The notes beneath the pieces were generated by a model that had not been told where the DNA came from, searched no databases, and was given only the letters and a program-made list of their open reading frames with translations. A DNA stretch of 64,000 bases from NCBI RefSeq assembly GCF_900103425.1, contig NZ_FMXA01000006.1, positions 43,224 through 107,223 of the forward strand. Direction: 5' to 3'. Below, in pieces: positions 37,436-45,907 of this stretch; the stretch's first letter is position 1, and every line of letters begins with the position of its first letter. This DNA comes from Dialister histaminiformans (GTDB taxonomy: Bacteria > Bacillota > Negativicutes > Veillonellales > Dialisteraceae). The position numbers and the translations under genes are program-made.

Positions 37436-38803
37436 ATGAACGAACTGCATATGGCGCATACAGGTTTTAAGGCGTATGATATCCGCGGCGTGATTCCGGA
37501 TGAAATTAACGAAGAGCTGGCCTACCGGGTTGGACGGGCTTATGCTGAACTTTATCATCCGAAGACCATGTGTGTAGGATACGATGTAAGAAAGAGTTCT
37601 CCTGCTTTCTGCAAGGCTGTCTGCGATGGACTTACCGATGGAGGGGTTCATGTTTACAATATCGGCCTCTGCGGAACGGAAATGGTATATTTCACCACGT
37701 TCTACTATAAGCTGGATGGCGGGATTATGATTACTGCCAGTCACAATCCATCCAACTGCAACGGGCTTAAGATTGTAAGGGAAGAAGGTAAGCCGGTCAG
37801 CTCGGATACCGGGCTTAAAGAAGTGGAAAAGCTTGCCTTTTCCGGCGACTTTGGTGAGATTGTCCATAAGGGAACTGTGGAAAAGAAGGATATACTGGAT
37901 GATTATGTCCAGCATCTCCTTTCCTATGTGGATGTTTCACGTATGAAACCGCTTCATATTGTGGTTAACGCCGGCAATGGCTGCGCCAATGTAGTTTTCA
38001 GCCGTCTGAAGGAACATCTGCCGATCCATTTCACGGAAATGCTGATGCAGCCGGATGGAGATTTTCCGAATGGGGTACCGAATCCTATGCTTCCGGAAAA
38101 CAGACAGGAAGTCATTAAGAAGGTACTGGAAGTTAAGGCGGACATGGGAATTGCCTGGGATGGGGATTTCGACCGCTGCTTCTTCTTTGACGAAAACGGA
38201 AAATTTATAGAAGGTTATTATATGGTAGGGCTCCTGGCCACTTACTTCCTGAAGAAGCATCCGGGAGAAACCATTATCCATGATCCGCGCCTGTACTGGA
38301 ACACACAGAAGATTGTGGCAGAATGCGGAGGAAAGGCTGTAGAATCTAAGGGCGGACATGCTTTTATGAAGGAAACCATGCGCAGAGTCCATGGTATTTA
38401 CGGTGCGGAAATGAGTGCTCATCATTTCTTCCGTGACTTCTCCTATTGCGATAGCGGAATGATTCCGTGGCTGATTGTGGCTCAGCTTGTGAGCGAAACA
38501 GGTATCAGTCTGGCGGATATGGTATCTCATATGGAAGAAGAATTCCCATGCAGCGGCGAAATCAACCTGCCTGCTTCTGACACAAAGAAGGTGCTGGCAG
38601 CGGTTCGCGATAAGTACGCAAAGGATGCGGTATCCGTAGATACGATTGATGGCATTGGCATTAATTTCGAAAACTGGAGATTCAATCTCCGCCCATCCAA
38701 TACGGAACCATTGATTCGGTTCAACCTGGAAACCAGAGGCGACCGGAAGTTAATGGAAGAAAAGCGGGATGAAATCGTAGCTTTTGTAAAAACCTTATTG
38801 TAA
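37436..38803 (+). CDS. manB: Phosphomannomutase/phosphoglucomutase
   Basis: 455 residues. Alpha-D-phosphohexomutase family: phosphoserine loop ITASHNPSNCNG (Ser102), metal loop DGDFDRC, substrate loop GAEMSAHHFF (usually GEMSGH) and phosphate-binding RPSNTEP. It interconverts hexose 6- and 1-phosphates to feed nucleotide sugars for the surface glycans encoded near by. Cotranscribed with yerC. Confidence 0.88.
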   Translation: MNELHMAHTGFKAYDIRGVIPDEINEELAYRVGRAYAELYHPKTMCVGYDVRKSSPAFCKAVCDGLTDGGVHVYNIGLCGTEMVYFTTFYYKLDGGIMITASHNPSNCNGLKIVREEGKPVSSDTGLKEVEKLAFSGDFGEIVHKGTVEKKDILDDYVQHLLSYVDVSRMKPLHIVVNAGNGCANVVFSRLKEHLPIHFTEMLMQPDGDFPNGVPNPMLPENRQEVIKKVLEVKADMGIAWDGDFDRCFFFDENGKFIEGYYMVGLLATYFLKKHPGETIIHDPRLYWNTQKIVAECGGKAVESKGGHAFMKETMRRVHGIYGAEMSAHHFFRDFSYCDSGMIPWLIVAQLVSETGISLADMVSHMEEEFPCSGEINLPASDTKKVLAAVRDKYAKDAVSVDTIDGIGINFENWRFNLRPSNTEPLIRFNLETRGDRKLMEEKRDEIVAFVKTLL

Positions 38804-39226
38804 TAATAAGGCGATAAGCCGATAATCGCGTTGGAAATGACAGATACCGGGCAGGTATGGCCTTTTCCATACACCAATCGGCATAAGTGCAACTTGCAGG
38901 GCAGGCGTGTATATGCCTGAAATCCTGAGTTCACAGAAAAAGATTGAGCGGATGGATGTTTTCCTGTATCTTACAGGAAGCATCCATTTTGTTTTGCCTG
39001 ATTATCTCATCTGGAGAAGACGCCTGGGAGTACTCCCTTATGGCGGGGGTGAATCTTCCTGGTGTCCACAGAGCCGGCTCAGGTTTTAAAATAATATTAA
39101 ACTTATGAAAAACAGAGCCATATGAAAAACAGAATGTGATAAAATTAAGGAAATCAGACAATGAAATGTTTTCCGTTACCGCCGGATTTATGTATCTGGT
39201 GTGGGTAAGGGAGAAAGGATATACAA
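38804..39226. other. 423-base intergenic region, possible structured transcript
   Basis: The first ~130 bases are GC-richer than the flanks and can form short stems (CATACAC with GTGTAT near 38870 and 38908; GGCAT with ATGCC), but I recognise no known RNA. A terminator follows at 38952. Further on, 13-base direct repeats TATGAAAAACAGA lie at 39105 and 39122, upstream of the second epimerase. No gene is supported. Confidence 0.4.
38952..38990 (+). terminator. Terminator of yerC-manB
   Basis: An imperfect stem (ATGGATG...TCCTGTA with TACAGGA...CATCCAT) followed by TTTTGTTTT. It may instead end a separate short transcript, as it lies 150 bases after manB. Confidence 0.7.
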
Positions 39227-40159
39227 ATGAAAGTATTGGTTACCGGGGGAGCTGGATTTATTGGCTCTCATCTGGTGCGCCGGCTGCAGGCAGAACAGGT
39301 GGATGTCACGGTTCTGGATAATCTTTCTACCGGTACACTGGAGCACTTACCAAAAGGTACAAAATTCATAAAGATGGACATTAATGCGCCAGAACTGGAT
39401 AAGGTTTTTGAAGAAGGACAGTTTGACGCCGTAGTGCATCTGGCGGGACAGATTGCGGTCGGTGTATCTATGGAGGACCCGGTTTTTGACTGCCAGCAGA
39501 ATATCCTGGGGTCTGTCCACGTTATGGAAGCGGCAAGAAGAAACAAGGTAAAACGGATAATCTTTTCTTCCACCGCGGCGGCATATGGAGATGTAGCCGA
39601 TAGTCAGCTGCCGGTGAGGGAAGATGAACCACTGCAGGTGTTGTCCTTTTATGGATTGTCCAAAATAGGGGTAGAGAAGTATCTGGAACTGTATTCCCGT
39701 TCCTTTGGACTGGAATATGTGATTCTCCGCTTTGCCAATGTATACGGTGAACGGCAGGGAGACAGTGGTGAAGGGGGAGTAATCAGCATTTTCACCAGGC
39801 GAATTGCCGAAGGTAAGGATATTACCATTTTCGGGGATGGACATCAGACGAGGGATTTTGTCTATGCGGGAGATATAGCCAATGGTATTTACAGGGCACT
39901 GAAAACGCCTTATGCGAATACCATATACAATCTGTCAACACAGACGGAAACCTCACTGAATACCCTGGTAGAGGTGTTGTCCAAGGTGGCCGGAAGAAAA
40001 GTTCATCCTTTATATGGCCCGGCACGGCCTGGGGATATTTACCGGTCAAGTCTGTCAAACCGGAAGGCGGAGGCAGGGCTGCTCTGGCGACCTGAAACCT
40101 CATTGGAGGAAGGCCTTAAAGAGACCTACCGTTATTTCAAAGATATGTACGGTAAATGA
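39227..40159 (+). CDS. NAD-dependent nucleotide-sugar epimerase, UDP-glucose 4-epimerase-like
   Basis: 310 residues, AAAGGA before the ATG. Extended SDR: GGAGFIG (7-13), VVHLAGQIAVGVSMEDP, FSSTAAAYG, catalytic YGLSK and RFANVYGERQ. GalE-like short form that interconverts glucose and galactose (or acetamido) sugars on UDP. Single gene, apparently with its own leader; T-box region begins right after it. Confidence 0.85.
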   Translation: MKVLVTGGAGFIGSHLVRRLQAEQVDVTVLDNLSTGTLEHLPKGTKFIKMDINAPELDKVFEEGQFDAVVHLAGQIAVGVSMEDPVFDCQQNILGSVHVMEAARRNKVKRIIFSSTAAAYGDVADSQLPVREDEPLQVLSFYGLSKIGVEKYLELYSRSFGLEYVILRFANVYGERQGDSGEGGVISIFTRRIAEGKDITIFGDGHQTRDFVYAGDIANGIYRALKTPYANTIYNLSTQTETSLNTLVEVLSKVAGRKVHPLYGPARPGDIYRSSLSNRKAEAGLLWRPETSLEEGLKETYRYFKDMYGK

Positions 40160-40181
40160 ATCTGTATATAGAAAGTTTTTC

Positions 40182-40209
40182 TTGACAACTGTTTCTAAAG
40201 GTGTATTAT
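40182..40209 (+). promoter_or_regulatory. Promoter of thrS
   Basis: TTGACA (40182-40187) and TATTAT (40204-40209), 16-base spacer, just before the T-box leader. Confidence 0.7.
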
Positions 40210-40213
40210 AGTT

Positions 40214-40440
40214 ATAAATGTTGAGATAGAGACAAGAAATTCACATATGGCATAGGAAGAGAGTCCGTGGCTGGTGAAAACGGATTATGCGTTTTGAATT
40301 TTACCACTCTTGAACAGAATGTCTGAATCAAGTAGGATATTCCGGCCGGCGCCGTTATCGTCTCAGAGTGAATCGTAAGATTTAATTTGGGTGGAACCAC
40401 GGAACTTAACTTTCGTCCCTTTCGGGATGAAAGTTTTTTT
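40214..40440 (+). ncRNA. T-box leader, threonine-specific
   Basis: The invariant T-box sequence GGGTGGAACCACGG is at 40389-40402, followed by a terminator hairpin. In the Stem I region the segment TTTTACCACTC near 40300 offers ACC, a threonine codon, as specifier. Uncharged tRNA-Thr should pair here and prevent termination, raising thrS expression when threonine is short. Confidence 0.92.
40408..40440 (+). terminator. T-box terminator
   Basis: A 12-bp stem (40408-40419 with 40424-40435, one G-U pair) and a run of T. Confidence 0.88.
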
Positions 40441-40464
40441 ATTTACAGAAAGGATTTGAATAAT

Positions 40465-42375
40465 ATGGTATCTATTATTCTGAAAGATGGGAAAAAAGTA
40501 GATTTTGAAAAAGCTGTTCCTCTGTTTGAAGCCGCTAAGGCTATTTCCAACAGCCTTGGAAGAGACGCAGTAGTTGCCAAAGTAAACGGTGAATATGCTG
40601 ATCTTCGTGACAATATTGAAGATGGCACACAGGTAGAATTTTTCACAAAGGATTCTCCGGAAGCACTCCATACTCTGAGACACACAGCGGCTCATGTTAT
40701 GGCACAGGCTATTCAGCACCTGTTCCCAGGCACCAAGTTTGCCATTGGTCCGGCTATTGATACAGGTTTTTACTATGACCTGGAATCTGAACATAAGTTC
40801 ACCAACGAAGATTTCCCGGCCATTGAAAAGGAAATGGCTAAGATTGTAAAGGAAAATCTGGCTATTCAGAAATCCAGCAAGAGTAGAGAAGAAGCTCTGG
40901 CTTACTTCAGGGAAAGAAATCAGGATTACAAGGTGGAATTAATTGAAGATCTTCCGGAAGATGCACAGATTACATTCTACACACAGGGGGATTTCACTGA
41001 CCTCTGCAGAGGCCCTCATGTACGTTCCACAGGCAAGGTTAAGGCATTCAAGCTCATGTCTGTAGCCGGCGCTTACTGGAGAGGCGATGAAAACCGTCAG
41101 ATGCTTCAGAGAATCTACGGCACAGCTTTCTATAAGAAGGAAGAACTTGAACACTTCCTCTATGTTCGCGAAGAAGCAGCTAAGAGAGACCACAGAAAAC
41201 TGGGAAGAGAACTGGATCTGTTCAGCTTCCATGATGAAGGCCCGGGCTTCCCGTTCTTCCATCCGAAAGGAATGGTTATCCGCAATGCGCTGATTGATTT
41301 TGAACGTGAACTCTTCAAGAAGTATCACTATGAAGAAATCATGACCCCGGTTATTCTGTCCAAGAAACTGTGGCTCCAGTCCGGTCACTGGGATCACTAT
41401 CGTGAAAACATGTATTTCACAAAGATTGATGGAGAAGATTATGCGGTTAAGCCGATGAACTGCCCTGGCGGAATTCTTTATTTCAAGACTCAGCAGAGAA
41501 GCTACAGAGACCTGCCAAAGCGTGTTGCAGAATTCGGCCTGGTACATCGTCATGAACTCCATGGTGCACTGCATGGACTTTTCCGCGTACGTAACTTTAC
41601 TCAGGATGATGCGCACATTTTCATGACCCGTGAACAGATGAAGCCGGAAGTTATTGAAACCCTTCAGATGTTCAAGGACCTGTATGCACCATTCGGCATC
41701 AAGTACCATGTAGAATTGTCCACACGTCCGGAAAATTCCATGGGTTCTGACGAACTCTGGGAACTGGCTACAGATGCTCTTCGTGAAGCCATTGAACAGG
41801 CAGGAATCCCATACAAGGTGAATGAAGGGGACGGCGCATTCTATGGTCCGAAGCTGGACTTCCATATTCAGGACTCCCTCGGCCGTACATGGCAGTGCGG
41901 TACCATTCAGATGGATATGCAGCTGCCGGAACGTTTCGATGTAACCTATGTAGGTGAAGATGGTGAAAGACACAGAGCCGTAATGATTCACCGCGCAGGC
42001 TACGGCAGCCTTGAACGTTTCATCGGTATCCTGACAGAACACTTTGCTGGCAAGTTCCCGGTATGGATGGCTCCGGTTCAGGCAAAGGTTATTCCGGTAT
42101 CCAACAACCAGATGGCTTATGCTAAGGAAATCGCTGACAAGCTGTCCGCAGCTGACATCCGCGTAGAACTGGATGAAAACAACGATACTCTGGGATACAA
42201 GATCCGTAAGGCACAGATGGAAAAGGTTCCTTACATGATCATCATTGGGGATAAGGAAGTCGGAGCAGGTAACATTTCCGTACGTACTCGCAAGGGAGCC
42301 GATGAAGGCAGTGTAAATCTGGAATCCTTCATTAACCGTGTTCATGATGAAGTTAAGAACAGAACGGTAGACTGA
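40465..42375 (+). CDS. thrS: Threonyl-tRNA synthetase
   Basis: 636 residues from ATG 40465; upstream in-frame starts fall in the T-box terminator. TGS domain (1-60), the editing domain with HTAAHVMAQA and the later zinc/histidine site, class II core with motif 2 HRHELHGALHGLFRVR-like text and motif 3 GYGSLERFIGILTEH, then an anticodon domain. It charges tRNA-Thr and clears Ser-tRNA-Thr. Followed after one base by the HutP-like gene. Confidence 0.97.
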   Translation: MVSIILKDGKKVDFEKAVPLFEAAKAISNSLGRDAVVAKVNGEYADLRDNIEDGTQVEFFTKDSPEALHTLRHTAAHVMAQAIQHLFPGTKFAIGPAIDTGFYYDLESEHKFTNEDFPAIEKEMAKIVKENLAIQKSSKSREEALAYFRERNQDYKVELIEDLPEDAQITFYTQGDFTDLCRGPHVRSTGKVKAFKLMSVAGAYWRGDENRQMLQRIYGTAFYKKEELEHFLYVREEAAKRDHRKLGRELDLFSFHDEGPGFPFFHPKGMVIRNALIDFERELFKKYHYEEIMTPVILSKKLWLQSGHWDHYRENMYFTKIDGEDYAVKPMNCPGGILYFKTQQRSYRDLPKRVAEFGLVHRHELHGALHGLFRVRNFTQDDAHIFMTREQMKPEVIETLQMFKDLYAPFGIKYHVELSTRPENSMGSDELWELATDALREAIEQAGIPYKVNEGDGAFYGPKLDFHIQDSLGRTWQCGTIQMDMQLPERFDVTYVGEDGERHRAVMIHRAGYGSLERFIGILTEHFAGKFPVWMAPVQAKVIPVSNNQMAYAKEIADKLSAADIRVELDENNDTLGYKIRKAQMEKVPYMIIIGDKEVGAGNISVRTRKGADEGSVNLESFINRVHDEVKNRTVD

Positions 42376-42376
42376 T

Positions 42377-42808
42377 ATGCTTCAGAGCAGTGATATCGGA
42401 CGCGCCGCCCTGCGAATGGCGCTGACAGAAACAAGAACAGAAGAATATAATCTCCGGGACCGCCTGGAAAAGCAGGGGATACATGCAGTGGCAGTAAATT
42501 TTGGCGGGAAATTTCTGGATATTCTTCCCAAGATTTATGAATCGGCCATTGTAGCTGCTCAAAGACAGCATGTCATTACCGATACCCATGTAGGGGATGG
42601 CTCAGTACTTGGTGCCATGGAATCCTGCATAGAACAGCTGAAACTTAAACTGATAGGCATGAATGTAGGTGGAAAAATCGGGATAGCCCGGTGGAATGAA
42701 CATTTATGTGTTGCTGTGTATGTAGGGGTAGGCGTTCTTCATTTTAATGAAGTGGCCGTAAGTGTGGCTCATCGCGTTATCCGTGACACAGAAGAAGTAC
42801 ATGCCTGA
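42377..42808 (+). CDS. HutP-like RNA-binding regulator (candidate)
   Basis: 143 residues. The arrangement resembles HutP, the histidine-dependent antiterminator of Bacillus: an N-terminal helical part (DIGRAALRMALTETRTEEY), a middle ESAIVAAQRQHVI helix, and a C-terminal beta-sheet with GGKIGIARW, AVYVGVGVLHFNEVAVSVAHR, where His residues could hold the metal as in HutP. No histidine-use genes are near. It begins one base after thrS, so it is cotranscribed under the T-box. I am moderately sure of the family; the ligand and target RNA are unknown. Confidence 0.55.
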   Translation: MLQSSDIGRAALRMALTETRTEEYNLRDRLEKQGIHAVAVNFGGKFLDILPKIYESAIVAAQRQHVITDTHVGDGSVLGAMESCIEQLKLKLIGMNVGGKIGIARWNEHLCVAVYVGVGVLHFNEVAVSVAHRVIRDTEEVHA

Positions 42809-42824
42809 ATACAGGAAAAACCGC

Positions 42825-42853
42825 TTGACAAGACGGCAAATAAAGGGTATTAT
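42825..42853 (+). promoter_or_regulatory. Promoter of the infC operon
   Basis: TTGACA (42825-42830), 17-base spacer, TATTAT (42848-42853). Confidence 0.8.
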
Positions 42854-42864
42854 ATTCACGTATT

Positions 42865-42964
42865 TGATTGCAAGAAGAAGTCATCCGCTTCTCACCTTAC
42901 AAGGCTAAGTGCTACTAAGGTCTACGTGTGAACTTGAAGCGGACGGTGTCTACCGTCCGCTTTT
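42865..42964 (+). ncRNA. L20-type leader with terminator/antiterminator switch
   Basis: The leader before infC-rpmI-rplT has a 9-bp GC-rich terminator (42939-42947 with 42952-42960, then TTTT). The left arm of that stem overlaps GAAGCGGA (42936-42943), which can also pair with TCCGCTTC (42884-42891), giving two exclusive structures. This is the layout of the Firmicute L20 leader, in which free L20 protein favours termination. Confidence 0.8.
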
Positions 42965-43037
42965 GCTTGCAATGATATAAGGGAAGTCCGGTGCTGAGAA
43001 GAGGCTCTGGTTCCTGTATTTTCGGAGGTGAAAGAAG

Positions 43038-43547
43038 ATAGCTAAGGAACTTCGTATCAATGAACAGATTCGTGCTCGTGAAGTACGTGTTGTCAGCGAT
43101 ACAAACGAACAGTTAGGCGTTATGAATGTTCGCGATGCCATTCGCGAAGCAGAAGAACGCGGTTTGGACTTGGTGGAAGTAGCTCCTAATGGTAAGCCGC
43201 CAGTATGCCGTATCATGAACTATGGTAAGTATAGATATGAACAGCAGAAGCGCGAAAAGGAAGCCAAGAAAAAACAGAAGGTTTTCCAGGTTAAGGAAGT
43301 CAAGCTTCGTCCTAACATTGAAGATCATGATTTTTATGTTAAGCTCAAGCATGCACAGCGTTTCCTGGGAGATGGGAATAAGGTAAAGGTTACCATTATG
43401 TTCAGAGGTCGTGAAATGACACATCCGGAACTGGGACGTGTGGTTTTAGATCGAGTACTGAAGGAATTGGGCGATACCATTGTTCGTGAAAAGCCTCCGA
43501 AACTTGAAGGCCGTAATATGACCATGGTTATTGGCCCGAAAGCATAG
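43038..43547 (+). CDS. infC: Translation initiation factor IF-3, AUA start
   Basis: The family start (M)AKELRINEQIRAREVRVV requires initiation at 43038, where the codon is ATA. GGAGGTG (43024-43030) lies 7 bases upstream, an ideal distance, and no ATG exists before 43122, which would remove a third of the N-terminal domain. Rare starts in infC are known (AUU in E. coli) and let IF-3 repress its own translation. 169 residues: LVEVAPNGKPPVCRIMNYGKY and the C-terminal KEVKLRPNIEDHDF domain. Binds the 30S subunit and polices start codons. Confidence 0.95.
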   Translation: MAKELRINEQIRAREVRVVSDTNEQLGVMNVRDAIREAEERGLDLVEVAPNGKPPVCRIMNYGKYRYEQQKREKEAKKKQKVFQVKEVKLRPNIEDHDFYVKLKHAQRFLGDGNKVKVTIMFRGREMTHPELGRVVLDRVLKELGDTIVREKPPKLEGRNMTMVIGPKA

Positions 43548-43610
43548 GTAACCAGAGGAAAACGGATCTGTATCCGCACTTCTAAAACATTATTGAAGGA
43601 GAGTATTTAA

Positions 43611-43808
43611 ATGCCGAAAATGAAGACACGCCGTTCTGCGGCAAAACGTTTTAGCGTTACCGGTAGCGGTAAGATTAAGAGAAATAAAGCATTCCGCAGC
43701 CACATTCTTGAAAAGAAGTCCCCGAAGAGAAAGAGAAACTTCAGAAAAGCTGCACTGGTATCCAAGGCAGATTTCAAGCGTGAAGCTAAGCTGCTTCCAA
43801 ACGGTTAA
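43611..43808 (+). CDS. rpmI: 50S ribosomal protein L35
   Basis: 65 residues, GGAGAG before the [26 protein letters not shown] and [15 protein letters not shown] are diagnostic of bL35. Second gene of the infC-rpmI-rplT operon. Confidence 0.97.
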   Translation: MPKMKTRRSAAKRFSVTGSGKIKRNKAFRSHILEKKSPKRKRNFRKAALVSKADFKREAKLLPNG

Positions 43809-43827
43809 TTAAGGAGGACATGTAACA

Positions 43828-44178
43828 ATGGCAAGAGTAAAAAGCGGATTGACAAATCACGCAAGACATAAAAAGATTCTGAAGCTCGCAAAGGGCTACA
43901 GAGGTGCTCGTCACGCACAGTTCCGTAAGGCAAATGAACTGGTTATGAAGGCTCTCTACTATGCTAGAAGAGACCGCAGACAGGTTAAGAGAGAATTCCG
44001 TAAGCTCTGGATCGTTCGTATCAACGCAGCAGCTCGTCTCAACGGACTTACCTACAGCCGTCTGATTGCCGGCCTGAACAAAGCTGGCGTTGCTGTAAAC
44101 CGCAAGATGCTGAGCGAACTCGCTATCAGCGATCCGGCTGCATTCGCTAAGCTGGCTGAAATCGCTAAGAACGCGTAA
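43828..44178 (+). CDS. rplT: 50S ribosomal protein L20
   Basis: 116 residues, AGGAGG before the [28 protein letters not shown] and the [17 protein letters not shown] segment are diagnostic of bL20. It nucleates 50S assembly and, in Firmicutes, binds the leader upstream of infC to repress this operon. Confidence 0.97.
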   Translation: MARVKSGLTNHARHKKILKLAKGYRGARHAQFRKANELVMKALYYARRDRRQVKREFRKLWIVRINAAARLNGLTYSRLIAGLNKAGVAVNRKMLSELAISDPAAFAKLAEIAKNA

Positions 44179-44192
44179 GCAATAAAGAAAAG

Positions 44193-44229
44193 AGATTGTG
44201 AATATGCAGATATTCACAATCTTTTTTTA
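44193..44229 (+). terminator. Terminator of infC-rpmI-rplT
   Basis: A 13-bp perfect stem (44193-44205 with 44210-44222) and seven T residues. Confidence 0.92.
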
Positions 44230-44305
44230 TGCACTGACTGCGGAATGTCCGGTAGAACGATTTTCTGAAATATATTACAATGACAGAAGGAAAGGAATGA
44301 GACTG

Positions 44306-45115
44306 ATGACTAAGGATATAAAAATGCTGGCTATCGATCTGGATGGGACACTCCTTCATGATGATATGTCCATTTCGCCGTTTACGGCGGATATACTGAA
44401 AAAAGCCTGGACTAAAGGCATTCGTATTGTTTTTGCCACCGGGCGCATGTTCTGTTCTGCCAGGGCCAAACTTCTGCCATTGCAGCTGGGAGACATCCCG
44501 GTGGTGTGTTATACAGGAGCATGGACTGCCCGGCTTGAATCGCAGCAGGTTATCTCTCAGGATGGTATATCTCCGGAACTGGCTGGTGAGATACTGGCTT
44601 TTGCCAGGGACAGGGAATGGAAGGTGCAGACCTTTATAAATGATTATGCCTATATGGCACAGCCGGATCCACTGGAACAGGAATACAGCCAGTACCGAAT
44701 CCGGAAGACCATCTACACAGGGGAAGACTTCTATCATCCTGCGGAAACAGTTACCCGGATGATTATCGTGGAAAAGAATTTACAGAAGCGGGATAACATA
44801 CGAAAATTCCTGGAAGATAGATTCCAGGATAGGATTTCCATAGTTTATCCGGAACGGATTTTCATTGATATACATAAAGCCGGTGTCAGCAAAGCCAATG
44901 CCATTGGTGTACTGGCAGCCCGGTGGGGAATCCGGCCGGAACAGATTGCAGCTTTTGGCAACACGGAAAACGATATTTCCATGCTCCGGTACGCGGGACA
45001 TTCTTTTGCTGTGGCCAATGCGGAACCTGTGGCAAAGGAAGCCGCGGATAAAACTATCGGAAGCAATAATGAGGATGGTGTGGCACATGCCATTGCCACT
45101 ATACTGAAGCTTTAA
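44306..45115 (+). CDS. HAD-superfamily phosphatase, Cof/YidA type
   Basis: 269 residues from ATG 44306 (AAAGGA upstream; an ATG nine bases earlier is also possible). HAD motif I AIDLDGTLL, motif II FATGR, a cap domain, motif III KANAIGVLAARWG and motif IV FGNTENDISMLRYAG. Cof-type enzymes remove phosphate from sugar phosphates or flavin precursors; substrate unknown. Single gene between two terminators. Confidence 0.88.
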   Translation: MTKDIKMLAIDLDGTLLHDDMSISPFTADILKKAWTKGIRIVFATGRMFCSARAKLLPLQLGDIPVVCYTGAWTARLESQQVISQDGISPELAGEILAFARDREWKVQTFINDYAYMAQPDPLEQEYSQYRIRKTIYTGEDFYHPAETVTRMIIVEKNLQKRDNIRKFLEDRFQDRISIVYPERIFIDIHKAGVSKANAIGVLAARWGIRPEQIAAFGNTENDISMLRYAGHSFAVANAEPVAKEAADKTIGSNNEDGVAHAIATILKL

Positions 45116-45135
45116 TAAGGAACGAGATGCAATTT

Positions 45136-45172
45136 AAAAGGTGGTAAATTTTTATGATTTACCACCTTTTTA
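45136..45172. terminator. Bidirectional terminator between Cof phosphatase and response regulator
   Basis: A 14-bp perfect stem (45136-45149 with 45157-45170), between convergent genes, T-rich on both exits. Confidence 0.85.
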
Positions 45173-45202
45173 TGTTGCTTCATATATTAAGTCAGCATGC
45201 AA

Positions 45203-45907
45203 TCAGTCTACATGGAAACGATAGCCAGCGCCCCATACGGTTTCAATCCGTTCAAACGGGCGTCCAGTAGCAGCCTTCATCTTATCACGGAGACGGTTGA
45301 TGTGAACGGTAACGGTCGCCGGTTCGCATACCGGATCCAGGCTCCAGATTTTTTCAAAAAGCTTTTCCTTGGAGAACACTTCATTCGGATGTTCTGCCAG
45401 GAAATAAAGCAGGTCAAATTCCTTACCGGTTAAAGCCACATTCTTACCGGATAAGATAACCTGACGGGCTTTCGGACGGATAATCAGATTACCGATGATC
45501 AGTTCATTGCCATCAGATGCTTTAGCAGTCTGCTTCCGGCTGAGACGGTTATACCGTTCCAGATGTGCATGTAGCCGGGCAATCAGTTCGGTTGGAGAAA
45601 ATGGTTTGGCAATAAAGTCATCTGCACCCAGTCCCAGACCGCGGATGGTATCTACTTCATCATTCTTGGCGGTAACAAAAATAATCGGTACATCGGTCAT
45701 TGCGCGCATTTTTCTGCAGAGAGAATAACCGTCTTCACCTGGAAGCATAATGTCAAGGAGAATGGCATTGATGTCTACTTTATCCATGGTGGCTAATGCG
45801 TCCTTACCGTTATTCACAAGGTAAACAGTATAATTGTTGGCTTCAAGAAAATCCCTTTCCAACTCGGCAATTAACTGGTCATCTTCAACTACAAGTACGT
45901 TTGTCAT
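45203..45907 (-). CDS. OmpR-family response regulator
   Basis: 234 residues. Receiver domain with the acidic pair Asp9/Asp10, phosphorylation site Asp52 (LLDIMLPG), Thr79 and Lys101 (AKPFSP), then a winged-helix DNA-binding domain (GKEFDLLYFLAEHPNEVFSKEKL and ETVWGAGYRF). Its ATG overlaps the stop of the kinase gene, so the kinase is translated first, the reverse of the usual order. No target is suggested by neighbours. Confidence 0.93.
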   Translation of the reverse strand: MTNVLVVEDDQLIAELERDFLEANNYTVYLVNNGKDALATMDKVDINAILLDIMLPGEDGYSLCRKMRAMTDVPIIFVTAKNDEVDTIRGLGLGADDFIAKPFSPTELIARLHAHLERYNRLSRKQTAKASDGNELIIGNLIIRPKARQVILSGKNVALTGKEFDLLYFLAEHPNEVFSKEKLFEKIWSLDPVCEPATVTVHINRLRDKMKAATGRPFERIETVWGAGYRFHVD

